Assembly (NCBI GenBank): GCA_038087015.1
Contig: JASBNA010000029.1
Span: 124,001 to 188,000, forward strand
Direction of reading: 5' to 3'
From: Cerrena zonata
Lineage: Eukaryota; Basidiomycota; Agaricomycetes; Polyporales; Cerrenaceae
DNA length: 64,000 bases
The notes beneath the pieces were generated by a model. That model made no database searches, was not told where the DNA came from, and was given only the letters and a program-made list of their open reading frames with translations. The position numbers and the translations under genes are program-made. Positions 1 to 10,584 of the stretch are shown piece after piece (position 1 is the stretch's first letter; each line of letters begins with the position of its first letter).

Positions 1-25
1 TTTTTCGCTGACATCAAACCCATAG

Positions 26-423
26 TCAAAGCTGCGCTCGATTTATCGAAGCTGGTAAAGCTTAAAACGTTTTGCATATATTGCTTCGACGAGAATGAGA
101 ACAAAAATGAGTTGGTGACTGCTCATCACCTCATCTCAGCCCTCAATGCACCAAATCTCGAAATCCTTTCTCTCATCATCTTTTATGATGCATCTGAAAG
201 CGACAGCTTTCAACTGATTGATGAACACCTGGAGAGATTTACACATCTCAAAGAGTTTCGCGTGGAATATTTTTGGAATACCAGTGAAGCGTTTGACATC
301 AGGAGGAGATATGCCGAGCAGAACTTCCCTCTAGCAGTAAAACGGGGGCTACTGCAAGTGAAGGTGCACGACATGAAAAATCTCCTGCCTTATCCTCTTC
401 AAGTTAATCCGGGTACCTTATAG
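26..423 (+). CDS. F-box protein, last exon only (copy 1, truncated by window edge)
   Basis: This is the 3' exon of an F-box gene whose remainder lies before the window. The exon begins after a CCCATAG acceptor at 23-25, in the phase used by the last exons of the two full copies (40507-40877 and 44866-45253). The protein reads VKAALDLSKLVKL, then HLISALNAPNLEILSLIIFY, and ends at TAG 421-423. Both motifs recur almost unchanged in the other copies. It would form the C-terminal leucine-rich part of a ubiquitin-ligase substrate adaptor. It points towards the zinc-finger copy at 537-1422, as in the other two modules. No frame break is seen in this exon; the state of the upstream exons is unknown. 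Confidence 0.75.
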
Positions 424-536
424 CCCCCAATGCTCATCCCAACTAACTTCGAAATACGAGGGCTTCATTGATGCCACTAGATGATGTAAATACGTAACCG
501 AATAAATACTATAACTCTTCCGAAGAGTGTGGCTAG

Positions 537-1422
537 CTATACAGTGGATATTGCTTTGAGTTTCTTCTGAGAGACTGAGACTGATGATTTGTTTTTATGA
601 CTCGCTGAGTAGTTAAGCAGCTGGTGTGACATACAAATTAATAAAGAAAAGACAAGACTGATTCGAGACTTACTTCACTGTCATCTATATCCTCGGCCTT
701 GATGGGAATCAAACCTTCTAGAGTTGGGTGGAGGTCTGGTACGTCGACCTTCCCGCCGATAGTAGAGACTTGGCTTGTGACTCCCCTTTTCTCGGGCTTC
801 GGCCTAGTAACTCGGTTCGATACCCGTCCAGAATTCTCCACTTCGGAACCTTCGATGTTCCCTCCTTGTGCGGTGTCACAATCAAACGGCGCAAACGGTT
901 CCATCCAGGGATCGACGGATTCATATCTGTACATATCCCAACCATGGACCATACGTCTATGGTGCCTAAACTTTGACTGATTGAAGAGCTTGTTTCTGCA
1001 ATGGATCCACTCTCCGTTGTTTGAAATGGGGGCAGGGTATGGCTTGGACATCGGTACTACACAACCATGCGTTAAACATCGCGTTTAGTATACCACTCCA
1101 AGTAATCACTTACTGTGCGTACAGATGTACCTTCATCTCATTTTTACTGCCTGACGTCATTCCACAATCTGGCCAAGGACACCTGTTAGAATGAACGTCC
1201 ATGATGAGTATATGCTGTCTCTTTGTATGTTTGAACATACAATTCCTCCTGGTCATTGTCGCCTCCATGGACGTTCCGCAAATGCTTTCCAACGTTACTT
1301 CGGCTTATCTTCTTGGAACATAATGGACAATGTGAGTTTCCTTTTCTAGATTGTTTCTAGTCAAGTCAATGCGTATTAGTAGATGTTACTGTGTAGTATA
1401 GCGCACCAGTTCTTACCACCAT
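537..1422 (-). pseudogene. C2H2 zinc-finger gene, copy 1, frameshifted
   Basis: This is a paralogue of the zinc-finger genes at 39463, 43817 and 2422-3155. Exon 1 is ATG GTG. Exon 2 carries finger 1 (HCPLCSKKISRSNVGKHLR, C-x2-C-x12-H-x4-H). Exon 3 carries finger 2 (CPWPDCGMTSGSKNEMKVHL), with its last His split across intron 3. In exon 4, after C-P-H-F-K, about eight bases are missing relative to copies 2 and 3 (near 1010-1020). The frame shifts and meets a stop about 20 codons on, so finger 3 and the acidic tail are lost. The downstream frame is still open (IKAEDIDDSE is readable) to an expected stop at 537-539, so the lesion looks young. A sequencing or assembly indel is the main alternative. 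It converges on the F-box exon at 26-423. Confidence 0.7.
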
Positions 1423-1488
1423 TTCGACCAGTCGAGTTGCGAAGAAACCAAATAACGTTTATAGGAAGAAGCCCCATAATTTCTTCGT

Positions 1489-1495
1489 ATTGATA
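1489..1495 (-). promoter_or_regulatory. Altered TATA box of zinc-finger copy 1
   Basis: Copies 2 and 3 have GGTATAAAT with the TATA element 73 bases before the ATG. Here the aligned sequence reads GGTATCAAT on the minus strand, at the same 73-base spacing. The surrounding promoter, including the shared ACATCATTGACCTCCCTCT block, is otherwise well conserved with copy 3. Confidence 0.6.
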
Positions 1496-1799
1496 CCTAC
1501 AGAGGGAGGTCAATGATGTGCCTTGGGTAAATTGCACGAGGGTTAGTGTCCTGAAGGTCGGAGATGGAACGTCGAGCGGTCAATGGGGACAACACAGCAT
1601 CCATGGAAACCTATTGTCAAAAGACCTAGAAAGAGATCGTATGTGAATCAGAAGATACAAGGTAACTGTCTTCCTTGTGCTCTACAGCGAGAGGGGCTAA
1701 TGCCACAACAGAGGATCGAACAAGCATTGACCTGGAGAAACGTTTTTAGAAGGAACAGGTTGGCCGCATTTGGTAAGGCGTGTATTCCATTGTCCAACC

Positions 1800-1820
1800 C
1801 ATGAGGCCTGAGGCCTCATG
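1800..1820. repeat. 21-bp perfect palindrome
   Basis: Ten-base arms CATGAGGCCT and AGGCCTCATG flank a single central G. A related GAGGCCTGAGGCCTGAGG tract occurs at about 43259-43276, just before the third module copy. Confidence 0.8.
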
Positions 1821-2421
1821 TTTTCTAACACCGACAATGATCAGGGCAGGCTATTATCACCTCCGTATGATGAGTGGCTCTATGAGGTGACCACCAGTGA
1901 GCAGCGAGGCCTTCCCCCGTATCCTTGAGCGACTCTGGTCGGTGCTGCCAGTGTGTGCGAAGCTGAAAGAAGACACCGGAACGGTTGAGTGTTCTGTAGC
2001 AGGTGACGACACCGGGAGAGTACAGTGGTATCATGATCATACACTAGAAAACGTGTAACAATCCAGGATGCCAGGCTGATAATCGATACGGCCCTTACCA
2101 CCTTGCCACCCACTATAATGGAAAACATTTGGGTCAGAAGAGTAATCGAATTCGGGTCATAACAGGGAAGACCTTACTTTGGCGATATCCTGAGCTTTGA
2201 GGAATGGATTATACATCAAGGTGTGAGTGTGAAATATACGATACCATTATGGTTTATACACTACTCTATTACTACAATGGTTGCGGTGTGACCGCATAGC
2301 CTGTATGCTAGCGACGTTGTATTACCAGCGACGTTTCATGAGGAATAGTGTATAGTCGAGCAAGTTAACTTCACCAAAACGAGGCCGGCGAGAAACTGTT
2401 GATACGGGTTTGGGTCTCTCT

Positions 2422-3155
2422 TTATGAAATAGCTGATGCATTCGATGCCCAATGTAAACTTGAACGGTCCCCTAAAATAGTCGTAGAAGTTGCCTCGGAG
2501 CATGTCATCGCCCAAATATCTCTTTCAGAATCGTCCTGGTCTTCTGCGTTGAGGGGTATCAGTCCCTCTAGGAAGCCGAAGGGATCTGTGGTCGGTATCG
2601 GACTAGTTTGGATACCAGGTTCGACTTTGATTTCATGATGTAAGATGGGTGGCGTATTTTCATCGACACAACCCTTATGGCATGCTGCCTTGTGGCCATC
2701 CATCATGATATCATTAAAAATTCTGTATCTGCACATAATCTTTTGTCCGTCCACTTTGTCTACGTGACCACAAGATTCGGCTCGCGGGTTCGTGCTTTTC
2801 ATGGAAATCATTAATACGATGATATGATGTAGTTCAAGCTCGACTCACTGTAAGTACATATGACATTTCATCGCGCTTTTGCCATGTACTATTTGTGTGC
2901 CGCAATCTGGCCACGGACATCTGTAATAAGCTTAAGTCAGAAACTGATTGTTTTCTGGTAGCAAGTGTTACAAACAAGCTTTTGGGAGCTTTCCTCTCCC
3001 CATGTTTCTGTCGTAAATGGTGTCCGATGTTGCATCGTTCAAAGGATTTGGGGCATATAGGGCATTTCGTTTGTTCTTTGCGTTTCTGACAAAGCATTCT
3101 ATTAGTATGTATAGACCATGTAGAATAGGACGATACATACCTTGATCATAATCAT
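2422..3155 (-). CDS. C2H2 zinc-finger protein (fourth paralogue)
   Basis: Four exons (3155-3141, 3085-2976, 2920-2849, 2794-2422) give an intact 189-residue protein. Finger 1 is CPICPKSFERCNIGHHLR followed by QKH (C-x2-C-x12-H-x4-H). Finger 2 starts CPWPDCGTQIVHGKSAMKCH and its last His codon is split CA|C by intron 3. Finger 3 is C-x12-C-x12-H-x4-H (SCGHVDKVDGQKIMC, then GHKAACH). The tail holds EIKVEPG and LEGLIPLNAEDQDDSE. It is probably a nuclear DNA- or protein-binding factor; targets are unknown. It lies in tandem with decayed copy 1 but has no F-box partner next to it. In finger 2 it has one more residue between Cys and His than its paralogues. The start ATG ATT ATG is favoured by the splice phase and by a TATA box 93 bases upstream. 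Confidence 0.7.
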
Positions 3156-3713
3156 CTTGAAGTTTGAGGAGGTACGGGAGTGATAGGTTATGTAGGTCTG
3201 AAGGGGAGGGAGTTCGGGGAATGAGAAACGAAGAGTCACCTCAGGCTCCTTTTATATACTACAGACATGCTCTAGCCGAGAGGCAATATATTAATTTGGG
3301 TTTGGCTGGCAAGGCCCCTTTGACGGGACATGCGCTACGCCATTGACCTGGACCACAAGAACGGCCAATCATTTGTGTGGTCAATGTCGGAACATAACAA
3401 ACCTCATGAGTCATGGAACCCGGCAGTGAACTCTTTGGAGTTATCGCCATTGTTTAGATGTCGCCACTGTTTGACGTTGAGCGTATGGGGAAAGGTTATG
3501 CGCGCTAACTTGCTCTCGAAACGGAACCGACGGACGTGCGTAAACAAACGCTACCAGTTAAACATTGTCAAATAATTATATGCGAACCAACAATTCCTTT
3601 TTGTCCTAGAAACCTGTTACAATTTGTGTGGTGTGTTGCAAATGGTATGTGGGTACGGGTGAGGCTGTGGTAGTACAAGAGTGAAGTCAGGATATCTGCG
3701 CAGACGTTCCTGG
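3156..3713. other. Intergenic region
   Basis: It holds the promoter of the zinc-finger gene on one side and the 3' flank of the CHP1-like gene on the other. No coding segment with domain or splice support was found. Confidence 0.6.
3248..3258 (-). promoter_or_regulatory. TATA box for the zinc-finger gene at 2422-3155
   Basis: The minus strand reads TATATAAAAGG about 93 bases before the ATG, a spacing close to the 73 bases seen in the paralogues. Confidence 0.5.
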
Positions 3714-4691
3714 TCAGTTCTTCGCCTTCTTTTTGCCTTTCGCCTTCTCGCGCTCAGCCTTTGCTTTCTCTTTTGCGGCTTCTTCTTTCGCGATCTCGTG
3801 TGCGCGGTCGTTCAGGCCGAGACGGTTGCGGGCAATCTAACAGAAAGGGTAAGTTTGAGCGAAGGGGTAATGGTAATGGGCACGTACCTCGAAAGCGTAG
3901 AACTAACATCGCGTAGGGTACCTGTTAGTGAATGGGGTATTTAAGATGTTAGATCATGATGACCGACCTGTATACGGGTAACTAGAATGGCTGAACGTCA
4001 GCATATGTTGTCACGGAAGGTGAGTCGAGGACTAACCGAAGATGGTGTTTGTTTCACTGTACTCTTCACGAGCGTCCGTACGAATGAGCGAACCAAAGTT
4101 GTAATCCTGGATCTTCTTCTCATACCTAAATAGAACCGAAATGCATCAAATTCACAAATTTGTTTGATCGAAGTCATAACAGACTCACGCCTGAATGAAA
4201 TTATGCCACTTCTCCTTGCCTTCCTTGCTCTTCATACTGTCCTCATCGAGCTTGGTGACACCTTCATACGGTTCCTGGTTGAGCTCAGGGAAGGTGGTCA
4301 TCAAGTGTTCGTAGATCTCATCGTCCAACCTGATAATCCGATACTTGTAAGGTTATTGTAAACACTTTCTGGGAAATAACTACATACTTTGTGAGCCTCA
4401 AATCGCGTGGGGGAACCTTTTCCAGAAGATTCCAGTATGTCTATTAAGCTGACTGAATCAGCGAGTAGTGGTTTGGGGATGTGTAGAGGACACGCACCTG
4501 TGCGTGTTCTACCGCTTTTACAGCAAACCTATCCAAGAAACGTCAACGCTGAATAGGGTTGTGAGGAGGGTGTTCTTACTGTTTCTCGATCTGCAAGGCA
4601 TATTAGCATCGAACCCACGAAATACCTGAATTATAGTTCGACGTACCTCGATCGCATTTTGAGCAGTGTTGGGATCGAAAGTGGTAGTCAT
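3714..4691 (-). CDS. CHP1: eEF1A biogenesis chaperone, CHP1/PBDC1 family
   Basis: The exons join into a protein of about 165 residues beginning MTTTFDPNTAQNAIEIEKQF, followed by AVKAVEHAQTYWNLLEKVP, IQDYNFGSLIRTDAREEYS and FYAFEIARNRLGLNDRAHEI. This matches the PBDC1 family (yeast YPL225W/Chp1), known as a ribosome-associated chaperone that protects nascent eEF1A. The C-terminus is a Lys/Glu/Ala-rich tail ending KGKKKAKN, longer than in yeast. The gene is cut into many small exons, including ones of 11 nt (ATCGAGAAACA), 14 nt (TTACCCGTATACAG) and 15 nt (TTCTACGCTTTCGAG), all required to keep the conserved reading. It is divergent from the t6A cyclase gene, with 491 bases between the starts. 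Family assignment is strong; function is by homology. Confidence 0.88.
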
Positions 4692-5182
4692 TGCGAATGA
4701 GAGAGTGGATGTTCGGATAAGATGCAAATGAGGGTTGAGAACAAGGAGTGAGCTGGCAAGGGCGTAGTTGGAAGAGAGGTCTGCTTGGGATGAGAGCTAT
4801 TGCCGAGGTCATCATGGTCATGGGCCCTGTTGCACGTGGCACATCCTCCTCGTCGGGAACAATCTTGGGCAGATCCTCGCCATTACACTTGGGGAAAAAT
4901 ATAGAAGTATCTCTGAGGGGTTGTAGAATAACGACGCATGTTATATGCGGGGCTCATGACAATATGTTATAAGATAATGTTTTGTACAAACGGGTTTCGA
5001 ATTCATTAGCGGAGTGACGTGCTACGGAATGATCTGATTTACTTTTGTAATGTTCCATAATGCTAACCACCACCGCCACCTACCAGACGGTTTTCCAAGA
5101 AGGCCTTGCAGAGTCCTGAAAAGTGAGGATCATAGTCATACCATCCTGTATATTCTTATAACCCACTAAGTGAAATATCCAG
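4692..5182. promoter_or_regulatory. Shared divergent promoter region, CHP1 / t6A cyclase
   Basis: These 491 bases separate two start codons pointing outwards. No TATA box at a convincing distance was seen for either gene, as is usual for housekeeping genes. An open frame at 4748-4972 has no recognisable content. Confidence 0.5.
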
Positions 5183-6842
5183 ATGAACTTTGACCTGTCT
5201 TCGCACCGAACACAATTGGTGCTTACTGCACTTGCTGCCTCTGCCGCTACCGCTGGGTTGATATCTGCCTACTCGCAGCGTACACGGAAACAAAAACGTC
5301 GAGACCTTGATCGAGACATTCTCCAATCACTTGCACAGCGTAAACAAGAGTCAGACACTACTCTTCCGTCACCTTCGTCCATCGACATCAAACTACCGCC
5401 GGATGTTTCGAGCGGTCTAGGTGTAGATTATGATGAGGAACTCATTCGAGAGCAACTAGCTCGGAACTATGCGTTCTTTGGAGAAGAAGGCATGGCTAAA
5501 ATCCGGAAGGGTACCGTTGTGGTTGTTGGCTGTGGAGGTGTAGGGAGCTGGGCTGCAGTTATGCTTGTAAGATCGTACGTCTCATCTTTTCTCTTGTTTA
5601 TTATTAACAGGTTCTTACAGTGATCTGAAGAGGTATAACAAACATTCGATTAGTTGACTTTGATTATGTCACATTGTCGTCGTTAAACCGACATGCGACT
5701 GCAACTCTGGCTGATGTCGGGACTCCCAAAGTCAAGTGTATAGAGAGGGCTTTGAAGCAGTTTTCTCGGTGGGTTAATGTGGATTCTCGAGTCGAAATTT
5801 GGAGGAAGGAAGAGCGCGGGGACCTGCTTGAAGGCGCAGATTGGGTCATTGGTATGTTCTTTCTCGGGCCTCTTAAATTTAAGATTAAATTTAAGAACAC
5901 GTTAAATGGCGGGACTTTCTTTCAGATGCCATAGACAATATCACCACCAAAGTGGACCTTCTGAAATACTGTCACGACAACAAAATCAAAGTATTCTCCT
6001 CCATGGGTGCAGGTGCCAAATGCGACCCAACCCGCATCCAAATCAGCGATATTTCCTTCACCGTCTATGATCCTTTGGCTCGTGCCGTACGTCGTCGTCT
6101 ACGACTTCAAGGCGTATCGTCAGGAATCCCCGTGGTGTATTCCACTGAAGTACCAGGAGATGTTAAATTATTACCTCTACCGGAAGAGGAATTTGAGAAG
6201 GGAAATGTCAAGGAACTCGGTGTTTTCGATGATTTTAGAGTCCGGATATTGCCCGTGCTCGGTAGGCAGATCTCTGAAGGTGCAACTTATATTCGTCTTA
6301 TAACATTCGCTTTATCATAGGTCCTTTACCATCGATTTTTGGCTTAAATATCGCATCATACATTATTTGTGATCTTGCTGGTAAACCTATCTTGAATCCC
6401 CTTCCCATTAAGGGTAGAAAGAAACTCTACGAACGTATCTATCGCGACCTTCTACACCGCGAAGAAAAGCTAGCCGGCACTGCTATCAAGTAAGTTTATT
6501 CTCCATTCCTATCATAGAATAACACACTGATATTGGCTTAGTCGATTACCTCTAGATGAGGATGACGTCGCGCTACTATTCGAAGACATTCACCGGGGAC
6601 GTTCTATCATTCCACCACACGCAGTCCCTACTCGTCCAACATTAGTCCGTTGGGACCCAAAACTTCCTCTTACACTGGAGAACTGTGTCTCTATGGAGTC
6701 TACGGAAGCGGAGAAGCACATAAAAGAATGTTTTGGGGAGGGCGAGAAGAAGAGTCCTGAGGAATTGTGGGGGAAGGAGACTGCTGAAGTTGTGAAGAGG
6801 CGGAGTGGGGAGGTCAGGAAGGTGCAAGAATGGGTCATGTAG
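5183..6842 (+). CDS. tRNA threonylcarbamoyladenosine dehydratase (t6A cyclase), TcdA/Tcd1-2 family
   Basis: This E1-like ThiF/MoeB-fold enzyme cyclises t6A37 of ANN-decoding tRNAs to ct6A using ATP; the yeast homologues Tcd1 and Tcd2 sit on the mitochondrial outer membrane. A hydrophobic N-terminal segment (LVLTALAASAATAGLISAYS) followed by basic residues fits a membrane anchor. The nucleotide-binding loop is VVVVGCGGVGSWAA. The IRLVDFDYVTLSSLNRH motif, DAIDN after the second intron, and SMGAGAKCDPTRI are the expected active-site elements. The acceptor GATCTGAAG|A restores S-G-I-T-N-I-R across the first intron. Later exons give GPLPSIFGLNIASYI and a C-terminal region ending EVRKVQEWVM, TAG at 6840-6842. 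At roughly 480 residues it is near the size of fungal Tcd proteins. Confidence 0.85.
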
Positions 6843-7076
6843 AGATATTAGCCCCATTTTTGACGTTCTGGGAGTAGTAATAGATGCTATACATCTTTAC
6901 CTGGTCTCTTCTACAGGCTTCAAGGAAATAAGACAGGCTTTTGCAGAGTGTCCGACTACAGGAGTTGCCTTAAAGGGACCTGATGGCATTACGTAAGCGA
7001 CCCCCCACCTGAACCGCGTTTGGCAGTGAACTCGTCCTTCACGCTTTCACCTCTAACGACGAACAGGACGAACACG

Positions 7077-7848
7077 ATGACCTCGCTTGAAAACGACCCT
7101 TTCTACCTCCGGTATGGGAACAGCCTCACGGCGTGCGCCTTAATAGCTCACGCCGTTCTCTCTTAGATACTAGTAAGTATTACTTTCATCAACTCTAATG
7201 AGCTTGAACGCTGACGTTGGCTTCAGTACAGGACATTCTGGAAAGCACGGTCACGAGTTCCTCGAGTTCGAGTACTCTCATGGCAGGCTGCGTTATGCAA
7301 ACAACTCCAACTATCGCAATGATAGTTTGATTCGTAAAGAAAGTGGGTGCTTTCGTCACGTTCTTTCCAGGAACATTGCTCATGTTTTGGTATAGTGTGG
7401 ATTGGCCCCTTGGTCGTAAAGGAACTCAAACGGATAGTAGAGTCAAGTGAGATCACCAAGTAAGCACTCCTTCTTCTCAATAGTTGTTTTGATGGTTAAA
7501 CTATGGCAACAGGGAGGACGATGCCAACTGGCCAAAGAAAAACATTGTCGGCAAACAGGAGTTAGAAATCCGTGTTGGCAATGACCATATCGCATTCGAA
7601 GTACGTCCTCAGCTAATCTTGGCTTAAAATATGTACTGACGACCGGCATCAGACCGCGAAGATCGGTTCTCTAGTCGACATCCAGGACAGTGAAGACCCT
7701 GAAGGTCTCCGTGTGTTCTACTACCTCGTGCAAGATCTTAAGGTTTGTCCCCTGAACCTCTTAGATCTCGAACAATCTGCTGACCAACCTTCTCCAGTGC
7801 CTTATTTTCTCATTGATCTCCCTGCACTTCAAGATCAAACCTATATAA
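7077..7848 (+). CDS. mago: Mago nashi, exon junction complex core protein
   Basis: The exons join into about 147 residues: [80 protein letters not shown], then [40 protein letters not shown] and HFKIKPI. This is near-complete agreement with Mago, which with Y14 clamps eIF4A3 on spliced mRNA. Exon phases are unambiguous, for example CG|A TAC TA|T between FYLR and YYTG. The stop is TAA at 7846-7848. Presence of Mago fits the intron-rich genome. It converges on the thaumatin-like gene with only 156 bases between stop codons. Confidence 0.95.
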
Positions 7849-8004
7849 ATGTTGCTCGTTTTCTGCGGTTCCCTCTGACTGCCTTTTTTGTCATGTATTG
7901 CTCATCTTGTTCAAATGCAATTATATCAGATACCTAGTCGCGTATCAAGAATGTTTTCCTCATGACTACATTTACATTGTGGAGTACCTTGATATGCTCT
8001 ACTT

Positions 8005-9300
8005 TCAAGGTGGGCAGAACGTAACAGTATAATCAGCTGCAAGGTTGGAGTCACAGGTCCAGAGCGCCGTGCCAGAGCTCTCGTCGAAAGCGTAAGCATA
8101 CGCGTTCGGACAGTTGTTCTCTGCCATAAAATGTGAGTTCCCCACACATTACATGTGATGGTTTAATGCTTACTGAAGTAGGTGTAGAATTGAACGCCAG
8201 ATGAGGGACACGTTGCAGGTGTGTTGTGGCTTCCGCTGCAGCAATTAGCGGAGTTGGCTATTTTTGCAACATGATTCATTAGGTCTCAAGGAAGAAAACG
8301 ACATGGGAGTTTGCGTACTGGGATTGGGATCAACCAAGCATGCACTCTTGCAACCAACGGGAAAACCAGTACTGTCAAAGGGACCCTTTAATTGGGCAGG
8401 ACCTATCATCATTGACAAACGATCACGAGTCAACATAACCATATCTGATCATAACACTTCTAGACACGTACAGTTAGGGCCAAGATCCACGGGACAGTCG
8501 GCGACGTGACAACCTTTGTTGTTATCAATACGCATGGGGAGATTGTACCCATCGACGAGGGAAACTAATGATAACAATTTGTTTTAGCATTGTCTTGTTT
8601 CATGCCGAGTAACTCGGGCCGGGTGGACGTACCGTCATAGAAATCCTTGAAGCCATCACCTTGCAAGGTGAATTCAGCAACAGTGGCTGGAGGGACACCC
8701 TATGGTAGCCATGGGATCAGGAATGAGGGAAGTCCGAGGAAATGGCGAGAAGAGAAGATGCTTACGGTACCGGTGTGTGGGTCGCAGACGAGACCGCCGT
8801 TACAGCCTCCGTCAGCGCATTGCGTTGCAGGGTTGGGGTCGTTGAAGTTGCAGTTACGACGAGCCTGTGACAAGGTAAGTTGGAGATGGTAGCATTTCGG
8901 TGGGATCTTTGACTGACCCAAATACGACCAGCTTTCCAGTTGTCGGGCACGGAGAAGGTGACGTGGGTGAATGCGTCGGCTTGCCAGCTGCGCATCGGAA
9001 TATGAGTCAAATAGGATTTGCTTTAATAGTCCGACACTCACCCCGTCGTGAATGCAGGAGTGGCGCTGCCAACATTCAAGTCGGTGAACATCTACAACAT
9101 TCTCAGTCGTTAAACATTGGATGGTATAATCGTTACAACTTACGGCGGGCCTGGAGAAGAGTGACGGTCAGCACGGTAAGGAACTATGATAACATGGATA
9201 CTGACCAAACCGTGAAAGGACATCCATTATAGACGGTGAATGTCCTCGCCGAAGCAAGGGTTGCCAACGTAAGGGAAGTGAGTGCAGCTAAAGTCTTCAT
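8005..9300 (-). CDS. Secreted thaumatin-like protein
   Basis: It starts MKTLAALTSLTLATLASA, a typical signal peptide, then RTFTVYNGCPFTVW, the thaumatin-family opening. Further exons give NWKAGRIWGRRNCNF, CADGGCNGGLVC, VSLVDGYNLPMRI, CHVADCPVDLGPNC and finally NAYAYAFDESSGTALWTCDS with the C-terminal Cys, TGA complement at 8005-8007. The cysteine pattern and the YAYA(F/Y)D motif are diagnostic. In fungi these proteins are extracellular and associated with beta-glucan binding or hydrolysis in cell-wall remodelling; activity cannot be inferred here. The gene has several short introns, and the small exons in the N-terminal third are the least certain part. Confidence 0.88.
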
Positions 9301-10584
9301 CGTGTCTGATGTTACTAGTTGTCAGAGAGCGACCAAAAACAATGGGCAGCTGAAGCTATTCTCGACCATTCTTGACATCCTTTTATACCGTTTTGCAGCA
9401 TTGAAAATGCTTCTTTTCAAGATGACACTTACTGCATCTGGGATGTCATCGTTCAAACAGAACGTGCGTCTCATGTCACGCATCCTGTGCTCTACCACAC
9501 ATGTGATGTCTAGAATCCTCTTCGAAACATATTTCCGAATGATTTTCTGAACACATGGAAGTCAATGTATATTGGACGAGAACACCTGGACCGCATGTAA
9601 GGACCAGACTCCAGACGAATACAGCTCATTTTGGTAACTTTGTCGCGTCGGGATCCACATGGATCAAATCCTTTGGGCATCCTCGTGAGTCTCCCTGTGA
9701 TGTTTCGGTAGAAAAGGTACCGTTGTTCATAAGCTAATTGACAGATCCTGGTCACGGCTACCGGTCTAGACGTCACATCAGGTAAGTTAATTTGACTTTT
9801 GGGCATCATGACTTGTGATGATGGAAATACGAATGGAGTTGCCTCCAGTAGTCTCCGTCCTTCCGCGATCCCAGGAGACCTTCGAGTCCCGCGGCATTGA
9901 TCTGGTGGTAGACATTATTGGCAAGAAGCAAGTAAGCCCTGCATTCCTATCACGGTAGCATGTGCTTTGCTTCCAAGGAAATTGCCACCGACAGGGATCA
10001 TCATGTCAACAAGTATACATTGCCACCGACTGCATTATTGTGGATGTGGATCATTAGACGAAAGCCACTATGTTCCGTTACCGAAACATTAGGGATTTCG
10101 TGAGCTAAATGTTTTTATACTGACGTGTAAGTCTTTCGACGCACTAATGTCAAGTATGTTACTAACCTCAACTCTATCAATCAGGTCAATATTAATATTA
10201 GGAATAGAACAGCGGTGAACTTGCATGAACAAGTGCACATTAGATCTTTCCCGGAGTTTCCTCGGTTACGATCATCTGTCTTGACACTCTGACATCGATC
10301 CAACTTATGTATTTGGATGAACATTTTTCTTCGATGCAAACTCACTAACGAAGGTTTGCATGATGCATTTTCAGTTGACAGATAGAAGATATCGAATGTA
10401 GATGGAGAAGAGGTACCCCTGCAGGCTCATATGTTGACCAGGATTCTTGGGCTCTGTGATATGTTCGCTGACATACTACTAACACAGGTTTAGATACATT
10501 AAATAATGGAGCGCCTCAGTCTCCATTACTCTACATTCTAGGGGATACTGTAGTGCGCTAAAAGATCCTACATCCGTAGAATGT
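9301..10584. other. Intergenic region with possible coding remnants
   Basis: No gene could be supported. A plus-strand frame at 9555-9690 (MEVNVYWTRTPGPHV) ends at a plausible GTGAGT donor. Another short frame at 9835-9930 (PPVVSVLPRSQETFE) ends at a GTAAGC donor. They could be parts of one small spliced or decayed gene. The block 10150-10480 is AT-rich and shows nothing. Confidence 0.4.

Larger units (their letters stand above)
1423..2421. other. Intergenic region between two zinc-finger genes
   Basis: The first 150 bases are the conserved promoter of zinc-finger copy 1. The rest has only short open frames with no recognisable domain or codon pattern. A frame on the minus strand at 1880-2128 starts with a hydrophobic run but has no detectable relative here. 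One perfect palindrome lies at 1800-1820. Confidence 0.6.

Noticed and set aside
830..845. GGTTCGATACCCG resembling a tRNA T-loop
   Set aside because: It lies inside the degraded zinc-finger exon and no acceptor stem or anticodon arm can be drawn around it.
699..980. Plus-strand open frames overlapping zinc-finger copy 1
   Set aside because: They are antisense to exon 4, whose homology to copies 2 and 3 explains the open sequence.
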